A stretch of 23,036 nucleotides of DNA from Saccoglossus kowalevskii (Eukaryota; Hemichordata; Enteropneusta; Harrimaniidae): positions 1 to 23,036 of the forward strand of contig NW_003115009.1 in the NCBI RefSeq assembly GCF_000003605.2, written 5' to 3'. Both the position numbers and the translations under genes were made by a program. The notes under the pieces were generated by a model, which searched no databases, had not been told where the DNA came from, and was given only the letters and a program-made list of their open reading frames with translations. Shown here piece by piece: positions 1 to 11,259 of this stretch. Position 1 is the first letter of the stretch; the number at the start of each line of letters is the position of its first letter.

Positions 1-561
1 TCATCACATTATAACAACGTGTTTGAAGTACATTTATAGCACTATTTGTAATTCAAACAATATTTACTAGTCTACTTTATTAAAATACGTACTTTCCATG
101 AAGAAATTATACGAAATTATATCACGGCGGCTACGAAATAACTGCATTCTATTAGAGAGCGCTGCGCTCTGTGTTCTACCACAGCACGCTTCATTATAAC
201 AACGTGTTTAAAGTACAGTCATAGCACTATTTGTAATTCAAACAATATTTACTAGTCTACTTTATTAAAATACGTACTTTCCATGCAGAAATTATACGAA
301 ATTATATCACGGCGGCTACGAAATAACTTCATTCTATTAGAGAGCGCTGCGCTCCCTGTTCTACCACAGCACGCTTCATTATAACAACGTGTTTGAAGTA
401 CATTTATAGCACTATTTGTAATTCAAACAATATTTACTAGTCTACTTTATTAAATTACATACTTTCCATGCAGAAATTATACGAAATTATATCACGGCGG
501 CTACGAAATAATTGCATTCTATTAGAGAGCGCTGCGCTCCCTGTTCTACCACAGCACGCTT

Positions 562-1650
562 CATTATAACAACGTCGTTTGAAGTACAGTTATAGCACTA
601 TTTGTAATTCAAACAATATTTACTAGTCTACTTTATTAAATTACGTACTTTCCATGCAGAAATTATATCACGGCGGCTGCGAAATAACTGCATTCTATTA
701 GAGAGCGCTGCGCTCTCTGTTCTACCACAGCACGCTTCATTATAACAACGTTGTTTGAAGCACAGTTATAGCACTATTTGTAATTCAAACAATATTTACT
801 AGTCTACTTTATTAAAATACGTACTTTCCATGCAGAAATTATACGAAATTATATCACGGCGGCTACGAAATAACTTCATTCTATTAGAGAGCGTTGCGCT
901 CTGTGTTCTACCACAGCACGCTTCATTATAACGTGTTTGAAGTACATTTATAGCACTATTTGTAATTCAAACAATATTTACTAGTCTACTTTATTAAAAT
1001 ACGTACTTTCCATGTAGAAATTATACAAATTAATATCACAGCGGCTACGAAATAACTTCATTCTATTAGAGAGCGCTGCGCTCCCTGTTCTACCACAGCA
1101 CGCTTCATTATAACAACGTCGTTTGAAGTACAGTTATAGCACTATTTGTAATTCAAACAATATTTACTAGTCTACTTTATTAAATTACGTACTTTCCATG
1201 CAGAAATTATATCACGGCGGCTGCGAAATAACTGCATTCTATTAGAGAGCGCTGCGCTCTCTGTTCTACCACAGCACGCTTCATTATAACAACGTTGTTT
1301 GAAGCACAGTTATAGCACTATTTGTAATTCAAACAATATTTACTAGTCTACTTTATTAAAATACGTACTTTCCATGCAGAAATTATACGAAATTATATCA
1401 CGGCGGCTACAAAATAACTTCATTCTATTAGAGAGCGTTGCGCTCTGTGTTCTACCACAGCACGCTTCATTATAACGTGTTTGAAGTACATTTATAGCAC
1501 TATTTGTAATTCAAACAATATTTACTAGTCTACTTTATTAAAATACGTACTTTCCATGTAGAAATTATACAAATTAATATCACAGCGGCTACGAAATAAC
1601 TTCATTCTATTAGAGAGCGCTGCGCTCCCTGTTCTACCACAGCACGCTTC
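562..1650. repeat. Higher-order repeat: 3-unit (544 bp) duplication inside the satellite
   Basis: Variant units recur in the same order: AACGTCGTTTG, then the rare AACGTTGTTTGAAGCAC, then the shortened CATTATAACGTG with the rare ACAAATTAATATCACAGCGG. The CATTATAAC landmark falls at 562 and again at 1106, and the CGTTG variant at 749 and 1293. Both give a period of 544 bp (three units). The shared rare variants show that a three-unit block was copied as one piece. Confidence 0.85.
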
Positions 1651-4600
1651 ATTATAACAACGTCGTTTGAAGCACAGTTATAGCACTATTTGTAATTCAA
1701 ACAATATTTACTAGACTAATTTATTAAATTACGTACTTTCCATGCAGAAATTATACGAAATTATATCACGGCGGCTACGAAATAACTTCATTCTATTAGA
1801 GAGCGTTGCGCTCTGTGTTCTACCACAGCACGCTTCATTATAACAACGTGTTTGAAGTACAGTCATAGCACTATTTGTAATTCAAACAATATTTACTAGT
1901 CTACTTTATTAAATTACGTACTTTCCATGCAGAAATTATACGAAATTATATCACGGCGGCTACGAAATAATTGCATTCTATTAGAGAGCGCTGCGCTCCC
2001 TGTTCTAGCACAGCACGCTTCATTATAACAACGTCGTTTGAAGTACAGTTATAGCACTATTTGTAATTCAAACAATATTTACTAGTCTACTTTTTTAAAT
2101 TACGTACTTTCCATGCAGAAATTATATCACGGCGGCTGCGAAATAACTGCATTCTATTAGAGAGCGCTGCGCTCTCTGTTCTACCACAGCACGCTTCATT
2201 ATAACAACGTCGTTTGAAGTACAGTTATAGCACTATTTGTAATTCAAACAATATTTACTAGTCTACTTTTTTAAATTACGTACTTTCCATGCAGAAATTA
2301 TATCACGGCGGCTGCGAAATAACTGCATTCTATTAGAGAGCGCTGCGCTCTCTGTTCTACCACAGCACGCTTCATTATAACAACGTCGTTTGAAGCACAG
2401 TTATAGCACTATTTGTAATTCAAACAATATTTACTAGTCTACTTTATTAAATTACGTACTTTCCATGCAGAAATTATATCACGGCGGCTACGAAATAACT
2501 GCATTCTATTAGAGAGCGCTGCGCTCTCTGTTCTACCACAGCACGCTTCATTATAACAACGTGTTTGAAGCACAGTTATAGCACTATTTGTAATTCAAAC
2601 AATATTTACTAGTCTACTTTATTAAAATACGTACTTTCCATGTAGAAATTATACGAAATTATATCACCGCGGCTACGAAATAACTCCATTCTATTAGAGA
2701 GCGCTGCGCTCTGTGTTCTACCACAGCACGCTTCATTATAACAACGTGTTTGAAGTACAGTCATAGCACTATTTGTAATTCAAACAATATTTACTAGTCT
2801 ACTTTATTAAATTACGTACTTTCCATGCAGAAATTATACGAAATTATATCACGGCGGCTACGAAATAATTGCATTCTATTAGAGAGCGCTGCGCTCCCTG
2901 TTCTACCACAGCACGCTTCATTATAACAACGTCGTTTGAAGTACAGTTATAGCACTATTTGTAATTCAAACAATATTTACTAGTCTACTTTATTAAATTA
3001 CGTACTTTCCATGCAGAAATTATATCACGGCGGCTGCGAAATAACTGCATTCTATTAGAGAGCGCTGCGCTCTGTGTTCTACCACAGCACGCTTCATTAT
3101 AACAACGTGTTTGAAGTACAGTCATAGCACTATTTGTAATTCAAACAATATTTACTAGTCTACTTTATTAAATTACGTACTTTCCATGTAGAAATTATAC
3201 GAAATTATATCACGGCGGCTACGAAATAACTCCATTCTATTAGAGAGCGCTGCGCTTTGTGTTCTACCACAGCACGCTTCATTATAACAACGTGTTTGAA
3301 GTACAGTCATAGCACTATTTGTAATTCAAACAATATTTACTAGTCTACTTTATTAAATTACGTACTTTCCATGCAGAAATTATACGAAATTATATCACGG
3401 CGGCTACGAAATAATTGCATTCTATTAGAGAGCGCTGCGCTCCCTGTTCTACCACAGCACGCTTCATTATAACAACGTCGTTTGAAGTACAGTTATAGCA
3501 CTATTTGTAATTCAAACAATATTTACTAGTCTACTTTATTAAATTACGTACTTTCCATGCAGAAATTATATCACGGCGGCTGCGAAATAACTGCATTCTA
3601 TTAGAGAGCGCTGCGCTCTGTGTTCTACCACAGCACGCTTCATTATAACAACGTGTTTGAAGTACAGTCATAGCACTATTTGTAATTCAAACAATATTTA
3701 CTAGTCTACTTTATTAAATTACGTACTTTCCATGCAGAAATTATACGAAATTATATCACGGCGGCTACGAAATAATTACATTCTATTAGAGAGCGCTGCG
3801 CTCCCTGTTCTACCACAGCACGCTTCATTATAACAACGTCGTTTGAAGTACAGTTATAGCACTATTTGTAATTCAAACAATATTTACTAGTCTACTTTAT
3901 TAAATTACGTACTTTCCATGCAGAAATTATATCACGGCGGCTGCGAAATAACTGCATTCTATTAGAGAGCGCTGCGCTCTCTGTTCTACCACAGCACGCT
4001 TCATTATAACAACGTCGTTTGAAGCACAGTTATAGCACTATTTGTAATTCAAACAATATTTACTAGTCTACTTTATTAAAATACGTACTTTCCATGCAGA
4101 AATTATACGAAATTATATCACGGCGGCTACGAAATAATTGCATTCTATTAGAGAGCGCTGCGCTCCCTGTTCTACCACAGCACGCTTCATTATAACAACG
4201 TCATTTGAAGTACAGTTATAGCACTATTTGTAATTCAAACAATATTTACTAGTCTACTTTATTAAATTACGTACTTTCCATGCAGAAATTATATCACGGC
4301 GGCTGCAAAATAACTGCATTCTATTAGAGAGCGTTGCGCTCTGTGTTCTACCACAGCACGCTTCATTATAACGTGTTTGAAGTACAGTCATAGCACTATT
4401 TGTAATTCAAACAATATTTACTAGTCTACTTTATTAAATTACGTACTTTCCATGCAGAAATTATACGAAATTATATCACGGCGGCTACGAAATAATTGCA
4501 TTCTATTAGAGAGCGCTGCGCTCCCTGTTCTACCACGGCACGCTTCATTATAACAACGTCGTTTGAAGTACAGTTATAGCACTATTTGTAATTCAAACAA

Positions 4601-6169
4601 TATTTACTAGTCTACTTTTTTAAATTACGTACTTTCCATGCAGAAATTATATCACGGCGGCTGCGAAATAACTGCATTCTATTAGAGAGCGCTGCGCTCT
4701 CTGTTCTACCACAGCACGCTTCATTATAACAACGTCGTTTGAAGCACAGTTATAGCACTATTTGTAATTCAAACAATATTTACTGGTCTACTTTATTAAA
4801 TTACGTACTTTCCATGCAGAAATTATATCACGGCGGCTACGAAATAACTGCATTCTATTAGAGAGCGCTGCGCTCTCTGTTCTACCACAGCACGCTTCAT
4901 TATAACAACGTGTTTGAAGCACAGTTATAGCACTATTTGTAATTCAAACAATATTTACTAGTCTACTTTATTAAAATATGTACTTTCCATGTAGAAATTA
5001 TACGAAATTATATCACGGCGGCTACGAAATAACTTCATTCTATTAGAGAGCGCTGCGCTCTGTGTTCTACCACAGCACGCTTCATTATAACAACGTGTTT
5101 GAAGTACAGTCATAGCACTATTTGTAATTCAAACAATATTTACTTGTCTACTTTATTAAATTACGTACTTTCCATGCAGAAATTATACGAAATTATATCA
5201 CGGCGGCTACGAAATAATTGCATTCTATTAGAGAGCGCTGCGCTCCCTGTTCTACCACAGCACGCTTCATTATAACAACGTCGTTTGAAGTACAGTTATA
5301 GCACTATTTGTAATTCAAACAATATTTACTAGTCTACTTTATTAAATTACGTACTTTCCATGCAGAAATTATATCACGGCGGCTGCGAAATAACTGCATT
5401 CTATTAGAGAGCGCTGCGCTCTCTGTTCTACCACAGCACGCTTCATTATAACAACGTCGTTTGAAGCACAGTTATAGCACTATTTGTAATTCAAACAATA
5501 TTTACTAGTCTACTTTATTAAAATACGTACTTTCCATGCAGAAATTATACGAAATTATATCACGGCGGCTACGAAATAATTGCATTCTATTAGAGAGCGC
5601 TGCGCTCCCTGTTCTACCACAGCACGCTTCATTATAACAACGTCGTTTGAAGCACAGTTATAGCACTATTTGTAATTCAAACAATATTTACTAGTTTACT
5701 TTATTAAATTACGTACTTTCCATGCAGAAATTATATCACGGCGGCTACGAAATAACTTCATTCTATTAGAGAGCGTTGCGCTCTGTGTTCTACCACAGCA
5801 CGCTTCATTATAACAACGTGTTTGAAGCACAGTCATAGCACTTTTTGTAATTCAAACAATATTTACTAGTCTACTTTATTAAATTACGTACTTTCCATGC
5901 AGAAATTATATCACAGCGGCTACGAAATAACTGCATTCTATTAGAGAGCGCTGCGCTCTCTGTTCTACCACAGCACGCTTCATTATAACAACGTGTTTGA
6001 AGCACAGTTATAGCAGTATTTGTAATTCAAACAATATTTACTAGTCTACTTTATTAAATTACGTACTTTCCATGTAGAAATTATACGAAATTATATCACG
6101 GCGGCTACGAAATAACTTCATTCTATTAGAGAGCGCTGCGCTCTGTGTTCTACCACAGCACGCTTCATT

Positions 6170-8460
6170 ATAACAACGTGTTTTGAAGTACATTCATAGC
6201 ACTATTTGTAATTCAAACAATATTTACTAGTCTACTTTATTAAATTACGTACTTTCCATGCAGAAATTATACGAAATTATATCACGGCGGCTACGAAATA
6301 ATTGCATTCTATTAGAGAGCGCTGCGCTCCCTGTTCTACCACAGCACGCTTCATTATAACAACGTGTTTTGAAGTACATTCATAGCACTATTTGTAATTC
6401 AAACAATATTTACTAGTCTACTTTATTAAATTACGTACTTTCCATGCTGAAATTATATCACAGCGGCTACGAAATAACTGCATTCTATTAGAGAGCGCTG
6501 CGCTCTCTGTTCTACCACAGCACGCTTCATTATAGCAACGTGTTTGAAGCACAGTTATAGCAGTATTTGTAATTCAAACAATATTTACTAGTCTACTTTA
6601 TTAAAATACGTACTTTCCATGTAGAAATTATACGAAATTATATCACGGCGGCTACGAAATAACTTCATTCTATTAGAGAGCGCTGCGCTCTGTGTTCTAC
6701 CACAGCACGCTTCATTATAACAACGTGTTTTGAAGTACATTCATAGCACTATTTGTAATTCAAACAATATTTACTAGTCTACTTTATTAAAATACGTACT
6801 TTCCATGTAGAAATTATACGAAATTATATCACGGCGGCTACGAAATAACTGCATTCTATTAGAGAGCGCTGCGCTCTCTGTTCTACCACAGCACGCTTCA
6901 TTATAACAACGTCGTTTGAAGTACATTTATAGCACTATTTGTAATTCAAACAATATTTACTAGTCTACTTTATTAAATTAGGTACTTTCCATGCAGAAAT
7001 TATATCACGGCGGCTGCGAAATAACTGCATTCTATTAGAGAGCGCTGCGCTCTCTGTTCTACCACAGCACGCTTCATTATAACAACGTGTTTGAAGCACA
7101 GTTATAGCACTTTTTGTAATTCAAACAATATTTACTAGTCTACTTTATTAAATTACGTACTTTCCATGCAGAAATTATATCACAGCGGCTACGAAATAAC
7201 TGCATTCTATTAGAGAGCGCTGCGCTCTCTGTTCTACCACAGCACGCTTCATTATAACAACGTGTTTGAAGCACAGTTATAGCAGTATTTGTAATTCAAA
7301 CAATATTTACTAGTCTACTTTATTAAATTACGTACTTTCCATGTAGAAATTATGCGAAATTATATCACGGCGGCTACGAAATAACTTCATTCTATTAGAG
7401 AGCGCTGCGCTCTCTGTTCTACCACAGCACGCTTCATTATAACAACGTCGTTTGAAGCACAGTTATAGCACTATTTGTAATTCAAACAATATTTACTAGT
7501 CTACTTTATTAAATTACGTACTTTCCATGCAGAAATTATACGAAATTATATCACGGCGGCTACGAAATAATTGCATTCTATTAGAGAGCGCTGCGCTCCC
7601 TGTTCTACCACAGCACGCTTCATTATAACAACGTGTTTTGAAGTACATTCATAGCACTATTTGTAATTCAAACAATATTTACTAGTCTACTTTATTAAAT
7701 TACGTAATTTCCATGCAGAAATTATATCACAGCGGCTACGAAATAACTGCATTCTATTAGAGAGCGCTGCGCTCTCTGTTCTACCACAGCACGCTTCATT
7801 ATAGCAACGTGTTTGAAGCACAGTTATAGCAGTATTTGTAATTCAAACAATATTTACTAGTCTACTTTATTAAAATACGTACTTTCCATGTAGAAATTAT
7901 ACGAAATTATATCACGGCGGCTACGAAATAACTTCATTCTATTAGAGAGCGCTGCGCTCTGTGTTCTACCACAGCACGCTTCATTATAACAACGTGTTTT
8001 GAAGTACATTCATAGCACTATTTGTAATTCAAACAATATTTACTAGTCTACTTTATTAAAATACGTACTTTCCATGTAGAAATTATACGAAATTATATCA
8101 CGGCGGTTACGAAATAACTGCATTCTATTAGAGAGCGCTGCGCTCTCTGTTCTACCACAGCACGCTTCATTATAACAACGTCGTTTGAAGTACATTTATA
8201 GCACTATTTGTAATTCAAACAATATTTACTAGTCTACTTTATTAAATTAGGTACTTTCCATGCAGAAATTATATCACGGCGGCTGCGAAATAACTGCATT
8301 CTATTAGAGAGCGCTGCGCTCTCTGTTCTACCACAGCACGCTTCATTATAACAACGTGTTTGAAGCACAGTTATAGCACTTTTTGTAATTCAAACAATAT
8401 TTACTAGTCTACTTTATTAAATTACGTACTTTCCATGCAGAAATTATATCACAGCGGCTA
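6170..8460. repeat. Higher-order repeat: 7-unit (1,269 bp) duplication inside the satellite
   Basis: Two rare variants recur 1,269 bp apart: TATAGCAACGTG at 6,531 and 7,800, and TTAGGTAC (G in place of CGTAC) at 6,981 and 8,250. The extra-T form GTTTTGAAGTACATTCATAG and the form GCAGTATTTG also keep their order in both copies. The copies differ by a few private changes (TATGCGAAAT near 7,350, CGTAATTTCC near 7,700, CGGTTACG near 8,106). The second copy ends near 8,465, where one unit has lost two bases (CTACGAATAAC). Confidence 0.8.
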
Positions 8461-8464
8461 CGAA

Positions 8465-10912
8465 TAACTTCATTCTATTAGAGAGCGCTGCGCTCCCTGT
8501 TCTACCACAGCACGCTTCATTATAACAACGTCGTTTGAAGTACATTTATAGCACTATTTGTAATTCAAACAATATTTACTAGTCTACTTTATTAAATTAC
8601 GTACTTTCCATGCAGAAATTATACGAAATTATATCACGGCGGCTACGAAATAACTTCATTCTATTAGAGAGCGCTGCGTTCCCTGTTCTACCACAGCACG
8701 CTTCATTATAACAACGTCGTTTGAAGTACATTTATAGCACTATTTGTAATTCAAACAAAATTTACTAGTCTACTTTATTAAATTACGTACTTTCCATGCA
8801 GAAATTATACGAAATTATATCACGGCGGCTACGAAATAACTTCATTCTATTAGAGAGCGCTGCGTTCCCTGTTCTACCACAGCACGCTTCATTATAACAA
8901 CGTCGTTTGAAGTACATTTATAGCACTATTTGTAATTCAAACAAAATTTACTAGTCTACTTTATTAAATTACGTACTTTCCATGCAGAAATTATACGCAA
9001 TTATATCACGGCGGCTACGAAATAATTGCATTCTATTAGAGAGCGCTGCATTCCCTGTTCTACCACAGCACGCTTCATTATAACAACGTGTTTGAAGTAC
9101 AGTTATAGCACTATTCGTAATTCAAACAATATTTACTAGTCTACTTTATTAAATTACGTACTTTCCATGCAGAAATTATACGAAATTATATCACGGCGGC
9201 TACGAAATAACTTCATTCTATTAGAGAGCGCTGCGTTCCCTGTTCTACCACAGCACGCTTCATTATAACAACGTGTTTGAAGTACATTTATAGCACTATT
9301 TGTAATTCAAACAATATTTACTAGTCTACTTTATTAAATTACGTACTTTCCATGCAGAAATTATACGAAATTATATCACGGCGGCTACGAAATAATTGCA
9401 TTCTATTAGAGAGCGCTGCATTCCCTGTTCTACCACAGCACGCTTCATTATAACAACGTGTTTGAAGTACATTTATAGCACTATTTGTAATTCAAACAAT
9501 ATTTACTAGTCTACTTTATTAAATTACGTACTTTCCATGCAGAAATTATACGAAATTATATCACGGCGGCTACGAAATAACTTCATTCTATTAGAGAGCG
9601 CTGCGTTCCCTGTTCAACCACAGCACGCTTCATTATAACAACGTGTTTGAAGTACATTTATAGCACTATTTGTAATTCAAACAATATTTACTAGTCTACT
9701 TTATTAAATTACGTACTTTCCATGCAGAAATTATACGAAATTATATTACGGCGGCTACGAAATAACTTCATTCTATTAGAGAGCGCTGCGTTCCCTGTTC
9801 TACCACAGCACGCTTCATTATAACAACGTCGTTTGAAGTACATTTATAGCACTATTTGTAATTCAAACAATATTTACTAGTCTACTTTATTAAATTACGT
9901 ACTTTCCATGCAGAAATTATACGAAATTATATCACGGCGGCTACGAAATAACTTCATTCTATTAGAGAGCGCTGCGCTCTCTGTTCTACCACAGCACGCT
10001 TCATTATAACAACGTCGTTTGAAGTACATTTATAGCACTATTTGTAATTCAAACAATATTTACTAGTCTACTTTATTAAATTACGTACTTTCCATGCAGA
10101 AATTATACGAAATTATATCACGGCGGCTACGAAATAACTTCATTCTATTAGAGAGCGCTGCGCTCTCTGTTCTACCACAGCACGCTTCATTATAACAACG
10201 TCGTTTGAAGTACATTTATAGCACTATTTGTAATTCAAACAATATTTACTAGTCTACTTTATTAAATTACGTACTTTCCATGCAGAAATTATACGACATT
10301 ATATCACGGCGGCTACGAAATAATTGCATTCTATTAGAGAGCGCTGCGTTCCCTGTTCTACCACAGCACGCTTCATTATAACAACGTCGTTTGAAGTACA
10401 TTTATAGCACTATTTGTAATTCAAACAATATTTACTAGTCTACTTTATTAAATTGCGTACTTTCCATGCAGAAATTATACGAAATTATATCACGGCGGCT
10501 ACGAAATAACTTCATTCTATTAGAGAGCGCTGCGTTCCCTGTTCTACCACAGCACGCTTCATTATAACAACGTGTTTGAAGTACATTTATAGCACTATTT
10601 GTAATTCAAACAATATTTACTAGTCTACTTTATTAAATTACGTACTTTCCATGCAGAAATTATACGAAATTATATCACGGCGGCTACGAAATAACTTCAT
10701 TCTATTAGAGAGCGCTGCGTTCCCTGTTCTACCACAGCACGCTTCATTATAACAACGTGTTTGAAGTACATTTATAGCACTATTTGTAATTCAAACAATA
10801 TTTACTAGTCTACTTTATTAAATTACGTACTTTCCATGCAGAAATTATACGAAATTATATCACGGCGGCTACGAAATAATTGCATTCTATTGGAGAGCGC
10901 TGCCCTCCCTGT
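8465..10912. repeat. Right-hand satellite subdomain with degraded palindrome, partly dimeric
   Basis: From about 8,465 rightward most units carry GCGTTCCCTG or GCATTCCCTG instead of GCGCTCTCTG, so the core palindrome is broken. The rare GAGCGCTGCATTCCC variant recurs at 9,041 and 9,411, 370 bp apart (two units). A CAAACAAAATTTAC variant occurs in two adjacent units about 186 bp apart (near 8,757 and 8,943). The last unit reads CTATTGGAGAGCGCTGCCCT and stops matching at about 10,912, which marks the array edge. Confidence 0.8.
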
Positions 10913-11135
10913 AGTACAATAATTGTATTCTTATCAAGTATCTCATTTTAAAAACTTTCACAAACTCTCGCCAATGAGTCGTATCTACTCAACTTCCACC
11001 GTCACCTTCCCAATCACCTTAATAAATGACATTTCAGAATAAAATGCTTGATTCTTGATGCGTTCCCAGATAATGAATTCCCGAGTATTGTAACCGGAGA
11101 GAATGACTTGTCTTATAGAATTTTGAAATGCAGTG
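10913..11135 (+). other. Gene 5' flank / probable 5' UTR and promoter region
   Basis: This is a unique-sequence interval between the satellite edge and the proposed start codon. It is AT-rich. I find no convincing TATA box or initiator that I could place. An in-frame TGA (11,124-11,126) lies four codons upstream of the chosen ATG, which supports a start at 11,136 rather than further upstream. Confidence 0.35.
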
Positions 11136-11259
11136 ATGAGGGAAATTGTCATTGTTCCCGATATCATTGAATGTGCTTTATGTGATACAAAAGACAAAAA
11201 ATACATGATCATGAAGCACATACGTGCAGTGCACTGGAAATCGAGAGTGAGTTTTCTCG
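11136..11259 (+). CDS. Exon 1: start codon and first C2H2 zinc finger
   Basis: Starts M-R-E-I-V and encodes 41 residues plus one base (phase 1). The zinc finger is C13-x2-C16-x11-H28-x4-H33 (ECALC...KHIRAVH). The third finger, in exon 3, has the same spacing, so they look like copies of one module. A stop lies just upstream in frame. The donor is CTCG|GTAAGT. A second identical GTAAGTATACAC sits 14 bp downstream, and a GTGAGT at 11,247 is a possible earlier donor, but only the donor at 11,260 gives a phase that fits exon 2. Confidence 0.7.

Larger units (their letters stand above)
1..10912. repeat. Satellite array, ~60 tandem units of ~176-186 bp
   Basis: Head-to-tail copies with the landmark CATTATAAC at about 7, 192, 377, 562, 738 and onward show spacings of 185, 185, 185 and 176 bp. 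The pattern continues without interruption to about 10,912. Conserved blocks in each unit are TAGCACTATTTGTAATTC, AATATTTACTAGTCTAC, TACTTTCCATG, ATCACGGCGGCTACGAAATA, CATTCTATTAGAGAGCGCTG and CTACCACAGCACGCTTCATT. The core AGAGAGCGC-T-GCGCTCTCT is a perfect 19-bp palindrome in many units and is degraded in others (GCTCCC, GTTCCC). Units differ by only a few substitutions, indicating recent homogenisation. The left edge lies outside the window. No open reading frame runs through it. I do not recognise the family by name. Confidence 0.98.

Noticed and set aside
1-10912. CRISPR-like or bacterial repeat array
   Set aside because: Units are about 180 bp of continuous repeat with no unique spacers, and the neighbouring gene is spliced; this is eukaryotic satellite DNA.
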